Below are positions 7,864 through 17,015 of a stretch of 64,000 nt of DNA, one piece after another (the first letter of the stretch is position 1; every line of letters starts with the position of its first letter). The stretch lies in NCBI RefSeq assembly GCF_029961765.1, contig NZ_CP124681.1, forward strand, positions 5,084,001 to 5,148,000. Direction: 5' to 3'. Source of the DNA: Nocardioides sp. QY071. GTDB lineage: Bacteria; Actinomycetota; Actinomycetes; Propionibacteriales; Nocardioidaceae. The notes below the pieces were generated by a model. That model saw only the letters and a list, made by a program, of their open reading frames with translations, did no database searches and was not told the DNA's origin. Position numbers and translations under genes: made by a program.

Positions 7864-10002
7864 CTACGGCGTCTTGGACTCAGCTTGACCTGTGCCCGAC
7901 GTTTCCCAGAACGTGCTCACACGCTCGGACTCCGCCGCTCCCTCCTCGTCGGCCACCAGCACGAATCGTTCCCGGCGGTGCGGCTTCGGCACTGCCGGGT
8001 TGGCGCTGTCGATCTCACGACCGAGGCGGTGACCGTCGAAGATGGCGTCTGCGAGCACGCGTGGCGCAACGCAATCACCAATCTGATAGACGCTCTCGAT
8101 GCCCGCGTCCTCAAGCTGTTCCGGATCTGCGCTCAGCTGCAGATAAAGGTGATCGTCAGAGGTTCGCCGCGAGACGACGACCAGCGACTCAGCCCGGACG
8201 TCGATCGCAGGCTCGAACTCGGACTCGAGACTGGCCGAGCCGTCCGCGAAGCGGGTGATGGAACGCCCCGTCCATACGGAGACCCCAAGTTCGCGGAGTC
8301 GCGGCCGGATGATGCCCGCCTCCCCGGTGTAGTACGTCCGTGGGGCGAGGTCAGAACCCGGCGTCACGATGCTGACCGAGTAGCCCTCTGAAGCCAAGAG
8401 CTCCGCCAAGCCGACGCCGACATAGTATCCGTCGAGGTCGTAGACCATCACGTCACTGCCCTCTGGGCGAAGTCCCTCATCCATGATCTGCTCAGGCAGC
8501 AGCACCCGGGACGGGTCCAGATCGAGCTGCTCGAGGACCGGGTCGGGCGACCAGGTGGACCCGGTAGCCATCACCACGAGGTCCGCGCCGTAGTCCAAGA
8601 TCCCTTCGAGATCAAGGGACCTGTTGAGCGCGACTGTCACTCCCTTGAGGCGCTGAAGTTGGCTCGCGCGCCACTCGACGACCCGCGACCAGGTCTGGAG
8701 GCCTGGGAGGTCCCTGACCCACCGCATGTGGCCGCCAAGCTCGTCGCGCGACTCGACGAGGTGCACGTTGTCGAACCCGCGCTTGGCCAGAACGATCGCG
8801 CACTCCATGCCTGCCGGTCCACCGCCGACGATCAGTGCGTTCCTGTTGTTGTTGTCGGCCTCGCCGAACACCTCCGGGTTCCAGCCCCGGCGGAACTCCT
8901 CACCCGCGGTCGCGTTCTGGGTGCAGTTCAGATGCGGCGCACCGAACTCGGCGGTCTTCGCGCACATGTTGCAGCCGATGCATTCGCGAATGTCGTCGTA
9001 ACGGCCTTCGCGAATCTTCTGCGGCAGGAACGGGTCGGCAATCGAGGGGCGCGCACCCCCGATCAGGTCACACACGCCTGCCTTGATGAGGTCAACCATG
9101 ACGTCGGGGTCGGTCAGCCTCCCCACACCGACAATTGGCTTGGTCGTGGCTTGACGAACCCATTCGCCGATGTGGCGCTGGAACCCTTGCGGGTAGCCGC
9201 GAGATGCACCGAGCTCGACAGCTGGATCACCGACCTCGATGTTGACGTCCCACAGATCGATGAGCGGGTCAGCCTGCGCGATGAGTTGCAGTCCTTCTTC
9301 GTTGGTCACTCCACGTTCGCGCATGCCCCCGATGCCCATACGGGTAGCGATGGCACAGTCCGAGCCCACTGCGTCGCGCACCCTCTCAAGAGTCTCAAGG
9401 TAAAAGCGTGCGCGGTTCTCGAACGATCCGCCGTACTGGTCTTGACGCTGGTTGACGTACGGCGACAGAAACTGCATCGGCAGATCCGTGGCCATCACAT
9501 AGATGATGTCGAAGCCGGCGTCTCGCGCACGCTTGGCTGCGTCGACCCAGTCCGACTGGACCCGTTGAATGTCGCTCAAGCTCATGGCCTTGGGAACCAG
9601 TGTTGGGTCTCCGACAGGGATCGCGGAGGGCGCCACCGTCGGCCACCTGGTGTAGTTGCTCACCATGCTTCCGCCGAGGTGCGTCAGCTCGATGCCTGCC
9701 AGGGCTCCGTGCTCGTGCACGCTCTCGCACATCAGCTGCAGGCACCTGGCGTCCTCGTCGTCCCACATGTGCGACGACAGGGACGGCGAAGTGTCGGAGT
9801 CGTAGCTCACTGGAGAGAACTCGTTGCAGACAGCTCCCCAGCCGCCCTGTGCCTTCATGCCCCTGAACGCAGCCTGCGACCGCGGCTTCTCGACACCCAT
9901 GCCCGCGGAGTGCGGGACCGCGTAGAAGCGATTGCGGATGGTCTTGGACCCGATCTGCACGGGATCGAACAAGATGTCGTGACGTGGATCGCGTTTGGTC
10001 AT
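7864..10002 (-). CDS. Trimethylamine-dehydrogenase-like iron-sulfur flavoenzyme with altered active site
   Basis: A 712-aa three-domain enzyme: FMN TIM barrel (about 10-335), a 4Fe-4S site with Cys341, Cys344, Cys347 and Cys360, and an FAD/ADP-binding domain beginning with the dinucleotide motif near residue 388. Over its length it follows trimethylamine dehydrogenase closely (for example YGGSFENRARF, ARPSIADPFLPQK, CTQNATAGEE). The key TMADH residues are replaced, however. The covalent flavin Cys30 is Ser32, the Tyr169/His172 pair is Met170/Asp173, and of the aromatic bowl Tyr60 is Phe62 and Trp355 is Ala351. The fold and electron-transfer path are kept but the substrate must differ. It lies downstream of the ABC binding-protein gene. 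Related proteins include dimethylglycine demethylase and enoate reductases. Confidence 0.85.
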   Translation of the reverse strand: MTKRDPRHDILFDPVQIGSKTIRNRFYAVPHSAGMGVEKPRSQAAFRGMKAQGGWGAVCNEFSPVSYDSDTSPSLSSHMWDDEDARCLQLMCESVHEHGALAGIELTHLGGSMVSNYTRWPTVAPSAIPVGDPTLVPKAMSLSDIQRVQSDWVDAAKRARDAGFDIIYVMATDLPMQFLSPYVNQRQDQYGGSFENRARFYLETLERVRDAVGSDCAIATRMGIGGMRERGVTNEEGLQLIAQADPLIDLWDVNIEVGDPAVELGASRGYPQGFQRHIGEWVRQATTKPIVGVGRLTDPDVMVDLIKAGVCDLIGGARPSIADPFLPQKIREGRYDDIRECIGCNMCAKTAEFGAPHLNCTQNATAGEEFRRGWNPEVFGEADNNNRNALIVGGGPAGMECAIVLAKRGFDNVHLVESRDELGGHMRWVRDLPGLQTWSRVVEWRASQLQRLKGVTVALNRSLDLEGILDYGADLVVMATGSTWSPDPVLEQLDLDPSRVLLPEQIMDEGLRPEGSDVMVYDLDGYYVGVGLAELLASEGYSVSIVTPGSDLAPRTYYTGEAGIIRPRLRELGVSVWTGRSITRFADGSASLESEFEPAIDVRAESLVVVSRRTSDDHLYLQLSADPEQLEDAGIESVYQIGDCVAPRVLADAIFDGHRLGREIDSANPAVPKPHRRERFVLVADEEGAAESERVSTFWETSGTGQAESKTP

Positions 10003-10071
10003 GTGCCCCTGCCGGTTGAGAGTTGAGGAGGCATGGTCGCGGCTTGGTCCGCGACCACGCCTGCTCGGGAC

Positions 10072-11688
10072 CTACTTGGACGAGACCCAGGTGTCCATGA
10101 GACTCCACGTGTCGAGCGGCGTCACTCCGAACTTGTGCACTGAGTCGCTGACGGCGTAGACCGAGGTATCGAACAGGATCGGCAGCCATGCCAGGTTGTC
10201 GAGAGCTGACTGCTGGACCTTTGCGTACAGGTCCTTGCGCTCAGCTTCATCCCAGGTGCTGTTCGCCTGCTTCATCAAGTCGCCGAGCTCCGGGTTGTCG
10301 TACTTGAAGTACTTCGCGATGGCCGGGTTGGCCCAGTTGTCGTAGAACTCGGCCTCCGTCGGGACGTGACTCGCCATGCTTCCCGGACCGAACAGGATCG
10401 TCTGCCAGTTGCCGTCGATGTTTGCCTGGTACAACGCAGCCTGATCCAACGACCGAATCTCCAGAGTCACGCCGATCTCCTTCCAGGCCTGCTGCAAGAT
10501 CTGGGCAGTCTGGTTGGAGACCGTGTCACCGGTGAGGGTGAGCATCTCCAAAGTGAAGCCGTTCGGGGTTGGGGAAGCCGCCATCAGTTCCTTGGCCTTC
10601 GCGAGGTCGGTCTTCACGGCAGGCACGGCGCTGTCCCAGTACCGCAGGGGCGGCACAGTGCTGTTCGGAATGGTCCCCTTCCCGGCGAACGCGACCTTCT
10701 TGATGGTCTCGAACGGGATCGCGTACAGGAGCGCTTGGCGAACCTCCTTGGGAGCCGTCGGCCCATCCGAGGCGATCCACGGTGCGAACACTGACGCAAT
10801 CTTGGTTTCCTCGATCTTCACACCAGGGACGCCCTCGACACTCTTGATCTGTGGGTACGGGACGCTCTCGGCGACATCGATCTCGCCGGACCGGACAGCG
10901 AGCATCCGCGCGTTGTCGTTCGGAATCATGCGAATGACGACCTCGTCGACGTTCGGCTTCTGACCAGTCCAGTTCGGGTTCTGCTTGAACACCATGCGCT
11001 GACCGCGATCGAAGCGCTCGATGTTGAACGGCCCTGACCCAGCGTCGGTCGGAGCGTCACCGAACTTCTTCTCGCCGAGCTGCTTGAACACCTTCTCGCT
11101 GTAGATCGATGCACCCGTGAAAGTCAGCCAGTCGAGGAGATCTGGCTGCGGGCCGGCCTGGAGCTCGAGAACGACCGTGGTCGGGTCGGGCGCATTCACC
11201 TTCTTGATCTGGCGTTGGTAGGTGTAGCCGAAGTCGGGGTTCACCTTCAGATCCGTCAAACGCTCGAGGGAGAACTTGACGTCATCGGCGGTCACGGAGT
11301 CGCCGTTGGCGAACTTGAAGTCGCCGAGGTGGAACGTCAGCTGGGTCTTCGCTCCGTTGAACTCCCACGACGTCGCGAGCCCCGGAACGATCTCGTTCGA
11401 CGTGGGCGAGGCCTCGACGAGGCGCTGGAAAGCCAGCAGCAGAGGACGCTCAGCGGGCGGAGCCGTCTCCGACTTGCCCGGGTCGAGCGACAGCGGCTCC
11501 GCGCTGGAGCCGATCGTCAGCGTGCCGCCCTTCTGAACCGGACCATCGGCCTCCGAGTTGCCGCGACCCTTCGCTCCACAAGCAGCAAGAGCAACCGCCA
11601 GCACGACGGCAAGAACAGCTCGTATCACTTGCCCTCCGGCCATGCGATTCGATTCACGGAATCTTCCCGCGAGGAGTGCAGATCTCAT
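10072..11688 (-). CDS. ABC transporter substrate-binding lipoprotein, family 5 (peptide/nickel type)
   Basis: A 538-aa SBP_bac_5 protein. A lipoprotein signal ends in LAAC with Cys37 as the lipidation site. Mature sequence starts KGGTLTIGSSAEPLSLDPGKS, and the family segments FHLGDFKFANGDSVTADDVKFSLERL and GSGPFNIERFDRGQ follow. The ATG at 11688 is selected because GGAGGTG lies about 5 nt upstream; an ATG at 11643 lacks a site. It is the lead gene of a minus-strand transcription unit and is separated from the permease and ATPase genes (12953-16843), with which it presumably forms one importer. The inverted repeat at 11749-11767 lies in its promoter region. Cargo may be any small amide or peptide-like molecule. 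Confidence 0.92.
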   Translation of the reverse strand: MRSALLAGRFRESNRMAGGQVIRAVLAVVLAVALAACGAKGRGNSEADGPVQKGGTLTIGSSAEPLSLDPGKSETAPPAERPLLLAFQRLVEASPTSNEIVPGLATSWEFNGAKTQLTFHLGDFKFANGDSVTADDVKFSLERLTDLKVNPDFGYTYQRQIKKVNAPDPTTVVLELQAGPQPDLLDWLTFTGASIYSEKVFKQLGEKKFGDAPTDAGSGPFNIERFDRGQRMVFKQNPNWTGQKPNVDEVVIRMIPNDNARMLAVRSGEIDVAESVPYPQIKSVEGVPGVKIEETKIASVFAPWIASDGPTAPKEVRQALLYAIPFETIKKVAFAGKGTIPNSTVPPLRYWDSAVPAVKTDLAKAKELMAASPTPNGFTLEMLTLTGDTVSNQTAQILQQAWKEIGVTLEIRSLDQAALYQANIDGNWQTILFGPGSMASHVPTEAEFYDNWANPAIAKYFKYDNPELGDLMKQANSTWDEAERKDLYAKVQQSALDNLAWLPILFDTSVYAVSDSVHKFGVTPLDTWSLMDTWVSSK

Positions 11689-11748
11689 CGGTACACCTCC
11701 AGCTGAGCTCACGATCGAGCTGTCGCCCCTTGCGACATTGAGGCGAAA

Positions 11749-11767
11749 GTATCAGTCCACCTGATAC
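11749..11767. promoter_or_regulatory. Inverted-repeat operator between the SBP and cupin genes
   Basis: GTATCAG-TCCAC-CTGATAC, a perfect 7-bp inverted repeat with a 5-bp spacer, 61 bp before the SBP start and 10 bp before the cupin start. The core TATCAG-N5-CTGATA recurs at 17018-17034 before the permease genes. Size and symmetry suit a MarR dimer, and a MarR gene lies at 12340-12831. Confidence 0.65.
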
Positions 11768-11776
11768 AGTGCAAGG

Positions 11777-12262
11777 GTGGTCACCATCAATCGATTCGAG
11801 GAAGTTCCCTACGAGCGCGACCTGGGCGCGCCGGCTCCGTACCGAGGCGGCGTCCACCATTTCAGCGTCGGCGCGGACCTCACCCATGCGGTGGCGTTCG
11901 AGCTCGAACCTGGCCAGGCCGTGTGCCCGTACCACTACGAGTACGGCCACGAGCTGTGGGCGGTGGTCCTCGAAGGACAGGTCACCGTCCGCACTCCCGA
12001 AGGCTTCCAGGAGCTCGCCACCGGCGACGTCATGTTCGCTGCGCGAGGCACCGACGGTACTCATCAGCTCATCAACAAGTCGGAAGGCCGGGTCCGGATC
12101 CTGGGCTTCTCCAACTCCGGCCTGGGCGCCTCGTTCTACCCGGACTCCGAGAAGGTGGGCGTCTGGACTCCCTTCGAGGGAGAGGACTTCATCGGCGTTC
12201 GATCGACCGGAGTGGGCTACTTCCACGGCGAGGGCGACCTGCACCTCATGGCAGACGACTAG
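11777..12262 (+). CDS. Cupin-domain protein
   Basis: A 161-aa single-cupin protein. Motif 1 appears as CPYHYEYGHELWAVVLEG with candidate metal ligands His, His and Glu, and motif 2 as the late FAARGTDGTHQLIN with the final His. It starts with GTG at 11777 only 10 bp after the inverted repeat shared with the SBP promoter, so its mRNA leader is very short and repression by an operator-bound protein would be direct. Cupins of this size act as isomerases, dioxygenases or metabolite-binding proteins. Nothing here tells which. It is probably part of the same regulon as the transporter. Confidence 0.75.
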   Translation: MVTINRFEEVPYERDLGAPAPYRGGVHHFSVGADLTHAVAFELEPGQAVCPYHYEYGHELWAVVLEGQVTVRTPEGFQELATGDVMFAARGTDGTHQLINKSEGRVRILGFSNSGLGASFYPDSEKVGVWTPFEGEDFIGVRSTGVGYFHGEGDLHLMADD

Positions 12263-12339
12263 CAAGCCGCGCTGGCAAATCCATCCGGTTCAGGGCCCCG
12301 TCCGCTGCCAGAACGTCTGAACACGGACGGGCCTGATGC

Positions 12340-12831
12340 CTAGGCTGAGGATTCGTCGGCCCGCGATGAGGTGAGTAGACCTCCGCCAAGCCGTCGCACG
12401 CAGCTGATCAGGGCCTCGAGGACGATGTCGCGGTCTGCGGGCGCAACATCGGCCAGCATCTCCTTCTCAAGCTCCGCAACGTCGTTGTTGCAGTCCTCGA
12501 GGAGACGATGGCCCGCCTTCGTGACCTTGGTACGAAGGATTCTCCCGTTGTCGGGCTCGAGCGCCCGCTCGATCAGGCCCTTGCGTTCGAGCTCGGACAC
12601 GACCTGCATCATCGACTGAGGCCGCACGAACGCGCGGCGCGCCAACTGGGCGTTGGACAGGCCACTCTGGATCTCGAGAACCGACAGTGCGGTGTACTGA
12701 GGAAGGGTGACCCCGTACTTGGCGACCTTCTCGCCCATCGCGCTCGCGAGCGCCTTGTCGAGACGGCCGACCACGTAGCTCAGGCTCGGCACGGGCTTGG
12801 CAACCAGCCGGCTCGATGTCCGCGGACTCAC
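12340..12831 (-). CDS. MarR-family transcriptional regulator
   Basis: A 163-aa winged-helix protein. After an N-terminal dimerisation helix (VPSLSYVVGRLDKALASAM), the region LPQYTALSVLEIQSGLSNAQL and the recognition segment FVRPQSMMQVVSELERKGLIER followed by the wing (EPDNGRILRTKVT) are standard MarR. It is flanked by the cupin, the SBP gene and the ABC operon and is the only regulator gene within the island. It is the natural candidate to bind the two TATCAG-N5-CTGATA repeats. The ligand is likely the imported compound or its CoA ester, as for many catabolic MarR proteins (inference). Confidence 0.88.
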   Translation of the reverse strand: MSPRTSSRLVAKPVPSLSYVVGRLDKALASAMGEKVAKYGVTLPQYTALSVLEIQSGLSNAQLARRAFVRPQSMMQVVSELERKGLIERALEPDNGRILRTKVTKAGHRLLEDCNNDVAELEKEMLADVAPADRDIVLEALISCVRRLGGGLLTSSRADESSA

Positions 12832-12952
12832 GATGCCGACCTTACCCGAGCAACGCTGCGTGGCTGCCGTAGTCCAGGTTCACAGGGCGAGGTTTCGGAC
12901 ATGGGACCTCCAGGCTTGGCTGTGGGGCTGGTCACGCAATCCACCGGTTCAT

Positions 12953-14011
12953 CTATCCGCTATGCATAGCCGAGGCATCGTCGATGTCGGGCCGTAGCGG
13001 GAGGTTGCTGACCGCTGGGGGGACAGGCATTGGCAAAGCGGCCGGGTAGTGGCACTCAGCCGAATGAGTGCCACCGAGCTCGACGACCGGTGGCCGTTCA
13101 ATGGAACAGAGCTCAGTCGCGGCGGGACATCGATCGCGGTACCTGCATCCGGTCGACTGCAGTTCCGCGACGCTTACATCGGGTCGACGTTCACGGGGCG
13201 CTTTCACGCTGGTTCGCTGATGGCGCCCGGGCTGCGCAGCCAGAAGCCCCACCGTGTACGGATGGGCCGGGTGCTTGAAGATCGTCTCGACAGGACCAAC
13301 CTCCACGATCCGTCCGAGATACATGACTGCGACGCGGTCTGCAATGTGCGCGACGACCGGAAGCTGGTGGGAGATGAACAGGATCGAGATGCCCAGCTCA
13401 GCCCTCAGACCTTCGAGAAGGTTGAGGATCTGGGCTTGAACGGGCAGATCCAGGGCGCTCACGGCCTCGTCAGCGATGAGCAGGTCAGGCTTGACCGACA
13501 GGGCACGCGCGATCGCGATCCGCTGCCGCTGACCTCCGGACAACTCGCGGGGCAGCCTCGACGCCATGGAGGCGGGTAGGCCGACGCGCTCGAGTAGGTC
13601 CTTTGCATACGCCCCACGCGTGAGGCCTCCGAGCGTGCCGTGCACCACGGCGGGTTCGGTGATGGCACGCCCGATGGCCAGCTGTGGGTTCAGCGACCCG
13701 TACGGGTTCTGGAAGACCATCTGCATGCGGGGGCGGAGCTTTCGCAGTGCCGTGCGCCCCATCCCCAAGACGTCGTGGCCGTCGAACTCCACAGTGCCAT
13801 CATCGGCGTCGGTGAGGCGCGTGACGATTCCGGCGAGTGTGCTCTTTCCGCTGCCCGACTCTCCTACCAGGGCGAGGGTCTCGTCGCGGCCGAGTTCGAT
13901 CGATACGTGATCGAGGGCGAAGAACGTCGTCGCCTCCCGCAGGAGCTTCCGTCGCTCGGTGGGATAGGACTTCGTCAGATCCTCGACCTTGAGCAGTGCG
14001 GAGTCGTTCAT
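12953..14011 (-). CDS. Peptide-type ABC transporter ATP-binding protein (DppF/OppF-like)
   Basis: A 352-aa ATPase. Walker A is GESGSGKST near residue 50, the signature LSGGQRQRIAIARAL, and Walker B LLIADEAVSALD. The C-terminal oligopeptide extension contains the Cys-rich segment TGCRYRDRCPAATELC, diagnostic of OppD/DppF-type subunits that can carry a 4Fe-4S cluster. Its ATG overlaps the preceding ATPase gene by 4 bp, making it the last gene of a four-gene permease operon (B-C-D-F). It works as a heterodimer with the 14008-15006 product at the inner face of the membrane. Confidence 0.93.
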   Translation of the reverse strand: MNDSALLKVEDLTKSYPTERRKLLREATTFFALDHVSIELGRDETLALVGESGSGKSTLAGIVTRLTDADDGTVEFDGHDVLGMGRTALRKLRPRMQMVFQNPYGSLNPQLAIGRAITEPAVVHGTLGGLTRGAYAKDLLERVGLPASMASRLPRELSGGQRQRIAIARALSVKPDLLIADEAVSALDLPVQAQILNLLEGLRAELGISILFISHQLPVVAHIADRVAVMYLGRIVEVGPVETIFKHPAHPYTVGLLAAQPGRHQRTSVKAPRERRPDVSVAELQSTGCRYRDRCPAATELCSIERPPVVELGGTHSAECHYPAALPMPVPPAVSNLPLRPDIDDASAMHSG

Positions 14012-15006
14012 CGAGCCGCCTCCTGACGCTGACGGATGAGACAGGCCGTGGAATGATCAGTTGCGACGGTCTCCAGACGCATGTCGAAACTGGTGCACTC
14101 GGGAGTGCGGTCCGGGCATCGCGGTTCGAAGTAGCAGCCGGCTGGGAGGGCCGTCAGCAGAGGCGGCTGGCCGCCCAATGTCTGAAGAACCCGGTCGCCT
14201 CGGCCGCGCGCTCCCGCCATCTCGGCGAGGGTTCGCACCAGGCCTTCGGTGTACGGGTGGCTCGGGCTGTCCAGAACGGCGTCGGCCTGGCCGCGCTCCA
14301 CGACTCTGCCGGCGTACATGACTGCGACGTTGTTGCACACCTCGGCGATGACGCCGATGTCATGGGACACGATGAGCATGCCCATCTGCATTTCGTCGCG
14401 CAGGTCGGCGAGCAGCTCGAGGATCTGAGCCTGCACGGTCACATCCAGCGCTGTCGTGGGCTCGTCTGCAAGCAGCAGCTTCGGCCTCGACGCAACGGCC
14501 AACGCGATCATGATCCGCTGGCGCATGCCTCCGCTGAGCTCATGGGGGTACGCCTTGAGCCTCTCCCGCGCAGACCGGATGCCGACCCGTTCAAGCAGGT
14601 GGAGGGCTTCCTTCTCCGCATCCGCACGGTTCAGGCCACGCTTGCGGGTCAAGACCTCACGAATCTGGCGGCCAACCGACAACACAGGGTTCAGCGACGT
14701 CGTCGGGTCCTGCAAGATCATCGAGATCTCTTGGCCGCGGACCTTCTCCCAACCCTTCGGCGACAACTCAAGAAGCTCTCGACCGTTGAGCTTCACGCTC
14801 CCTGCGAGCACCTGCCCGGGGTACGGAACCAGACCAAGAAGGGCCCGAAGGGTGATGCTCTTCCCACATCCGCTCTCGCCGACCAGACCTAGCGTCTGTC
14901 CGGCCTCCACGGTCATCGAGACCCCTGATGCAGCAGGTACGACTGCGCCGCGCGCGGTAAGGAATCCGATCGAAAGGTCGTCGACCTCGAGAAGCGTCTC
15001 GGCCAT
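14008..15006 (-). CDS. Peptide-type ABC transporter ATP-binding protein (DppD/OppD-like)
   Basis: A 332-aa ATPase with Walker A GESGCGKS, signature LSGGMRQRIMIALAV, Walker B LLLADEPTTALD and the C-terminal oligopeptide domain (GCYFEPRCPDRTPEC). It overlaps the DppF-like gene by 4 bp and the permease gene upstream by 1 bp, showing tight translational coupling. In Opp/Dpp systems the two ATPases are both required and drive import of peptides, opines or other amide-containing solutes. Confidence 0.93.
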   Translation of the reverse strand: MAETLLEVDDLSIGFLTARGAVVPAASGVSMTVEAGQTLGLVGESGCGKSITLRALLGLVPYPGQVLAGSVKLNGRELLELSPKGWEKVRGQEISMILQDPTTSLNPVLSVGRQIREVLTRKRGLNRADAEKEALHLLERVGIRSARERLKAYPHELSGGMRQRIMIALAVASRPKLLLADEPTTALDVTVQAQILELLADLRDEMQMGMLIVSHDIGVIAEVCNNVAVMYAGRVVERGQADAVLDSPSHPYTEGLVRTLAEMAGARGRGDRVLQTLGGQPPLLTALPAGCYFEPRCPDRTPECTSFDMRLETVATDHSTACLIRQRQEAAR

Positions 15007-15908
15007 CAGTCCTCCGCCAGAGATAGGTCACGGCCGGTGAAGTCAGCGATCGCGTCTCCGATCAGGCTGACGCCGACGCCGAGCAGTGCGACAAAGATGC
15101 CCGGAAGGATCGAGATCCACCAAGCAGTGAAGAGCTGGTTCTGACCGTCGGAAATGATGGCGCCCCACTCGGGAGTCGGAGGCTGAACGCCGAGGCCGAG
15201 GAATGACAGCGACGCGATGAGCAGCAGGTTGAGCACGAAGTCGATCACCGCGTAGCCGAGGCAGACGCGCCAGACGTTGGGGAGCGCGTGTCGGAACATC
15301 GACCGCCGGCGGGAGAAGCCCAGTACGTCGGTTGCGAGCATGAACTCCTGCTGACGCACGATCAGCATCTCCGCTCGGGCGAGACGTGCATATACGCCCC
15401 ACCCGACTAGTGGAACGCCGATGATGATGCCGGTCAGGCCAGGGCCTGCAACCGCGATGATCACGATCACGACCACCAGGAACGGGAACGCGACCACGAT
15501 GTCGATGGTTCGCGTTACCAGAGCGTCGAGCCAGCCACCGAAGAAGCCCGCAAGAGTCCCCAGCGTGAGTCCGAGCACGACCGACAAGGACGTCACCAGC
15601 AGGGCGATCGGCAAGTCAATCCGACCAGCGGCAAGGGTCCGACTCAGCACGTCGCGTCCCAAATCGTCGGTTCCCATCCAGTGCGAGAACGATGGCGCCT
15701 GCAGGACCGCGTCGTAGTTCTGCGCGATCGGCGACGGCAGCGGTAGGAGTGGCTGGATGCCGCACAGCACGAGGATCGACGCAGTGAGCACGATGCCCAC
15801 CCACATGCTGACGCGTAGGAGGCGGCGCTCTCGCCGAGCAGCGCGCTGCGCCTTCCGGAGACGATCCTCAGCGACGCGTTCGACGAGCCCCTTCTTTCCG
15901 CCGCTCAC
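15006..15908 (-). CDS. Peptide-type ABC transporter permease (DppC-like)
   Basis: A 300-aa inner-membrane permease. A basic cytoplasmic N-terminus (about 35 residues) precedes the first TM helix. HWMGTDDLGRDVLSRTLAAGRI is the characteristic DppC segment after helix 1. The BPD-type EAA loop appears around RLARAEMLIVRQQEFMLATD. Six TM helices are expected. It overlaps the dppB-like gene upstream by 4 bp and the ATPase downstream by 1 bp. Confidence 0.93.
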   Translation of the reverse strand: MSGGKKGLVERVAEDRLRKAQRAARRERRLLRVSMWVGIVLTASILVLCGIQPLLPLPSPIAQNYDAVLQAPSFSHWMGTDDLGRDVLSRTLAAGRIDLPIALLVTSLSVVLGLTLGTLAGFFGGWLDALVTRTIDIVVAFPFLVVVIVIIAVAGPGLTGIIIGVPLVGWGVYARLARAEMLIVRQQEFMLATDVLGFSRRRSMFRHALPNVWRVCLGYAVIDFVLNLLLIASLSFLGLGVQPPTPEWGAIISDGQNQLFTAWWISILPGIFVALLGVGVSLIGDAIADFTGRDLSLAED

Positions 15909-16843
15909 AGCCGGATCCTCGGGTCGAGGAGACAGTACAAGAGGTCGGTGATCAGACTCGAAAGAAGCGTCACACCGGCGAACATGAGGATCAGGGCTTG
16001 GATCACGGTGTAGTCCCGGTTGTTCACAGAATCGACGAGCAGTCGGCCGAGGCCGGGGATCGAGAAGATGTTCTCGACCACGACAGTGAAGCTGAGGGCG
16101 CCTCCGATGGAGAGCCCGATGAGGGTAACTGTCGGCAGCAGCGAAACCCGAAGCGCATGCCGGTACAGCACCCGCTGGCCGGACAGACCGCGAGCCCGTG
16201 CCGCTTCGATGAAGTCCGTGGTCAGAGTGTTGATCAGCGCAGATCTCAGGGTCCGCACGAACAGCGGGGTGATCGCGAAGGCCACGGTCACCACAGGCAG
16301 GACGAGGCTCTGGAGGTGCCCCACGAAACCTTCGCCGTAGCCCTGGACCGGAAGAACTGCCAGGTTGACGCTGAACACAAGGACGAGGACGAGTCCCACC
16401 AGGAACGACGGCGTCGCGTAGCCGACGACGCCGAGGAAGCGAACCGTGTGGTCCCCGGCTCGATTGCGCTTGACAGCCGCGTACACGCCGAGAGGGACGG
16501 CGATGAGGACCGCCAGCATGATCGACAGCAGTACGATCGCCAAGCTGGGGACCAGAGCATCCAGCATCGTCGGCGCGACCGGATCCTTCGTGCGGAGCGA
16601 CTCGCCGAAATCGAAGTGCAGTGCACCGCCCAGGAAGTGGGCGTACTGCTGCAGCATCGGCTGGTCAAGGCCCATCTGCGCCCTGACGGCTGCGACCTTC
16701 TCCGGCGTGGAGTTCAGAGGGCCGAGCACCTGCAGAGCCGGATCGCCCGGAACAAGACGCGGCACAAGGAAGGCGAGCACCGAGACGATGAACAGTGTGG
16801 CGAGGGCCTGCAGCAGGCGGCCTAGGAGATAGCGCACGGGCAT
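15905..16843 (-). CDS. Peptide-type ABC transporter permease (DppB-like)
   Basis: A 312-aa permease, first gene of the B-C-D-F operon. It shows the DppB start (YLLGRLLQALATLFIVSVLAF then VPGDPA), the LGLDQP-like MGLDQPMLQQYAHFL segment, the EAARARGLSGQRVLYRHALR EAA loop and a C-terminal LLYCLLDPRIRL. The promoter lies in the 245-bp gap upstream, which contains the inverted repeat at 17016-17036. Together with the SBP at 10072-11688 it completes a five-component importer split over two transcription units. Confidence 0.93.
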   Translation of the reverse strand: MPVRYLLGRLLQALATLFIVSVLAFLVPRLVPGDPALQVLGPLNSTPEKVAAVRAQMGLDQPMLQQYAHFLGGALHFDFGESLRTKDPVAPTMLDALVPSLAIVLLSIMLAVLIAVPLGVYAAVKRNRAGDHTVRFLGVVGYATPSFLVGLVLVLVFSVNLAVLPVQGYGEGFVGHLQSLVLPVVTVAFAITPLFVRTLRSALINTLTTDFIEAARARGLSGQRVLYRHALRVSLLPTVTLIGLSIGGALSFTVVVENIFSIPGLGRLLVDSVNNRDYTVIQALILMFAGVTLLSSLITDLLYCLLDPRIRL

Positions 16844-17015
16844 GGTTGATAGCTCTCAGGATGACTCTCAACTCAGGATCGAGCCCGAGCACCCGGGGAC
16901 CGCAGCCCGCGATGTGTCGTGCCGAGTTCCAGAGATGAATGCCATCCGCACCCTTTCGTGTGATGTTCACGGTGCAGATACCGCGGCCGACTGCGCGCGA
17001 CATCTACGACCTCAA

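Noticed and set aside
7864..10002. Annotation as trimethylamine or dimethylamine dehydrogenase
   Set aside because: Fold and 4Fe-4S site match, but the covalent-flavin Cys, the catalytic Tyr/His and the aromatic bowl are replaced.
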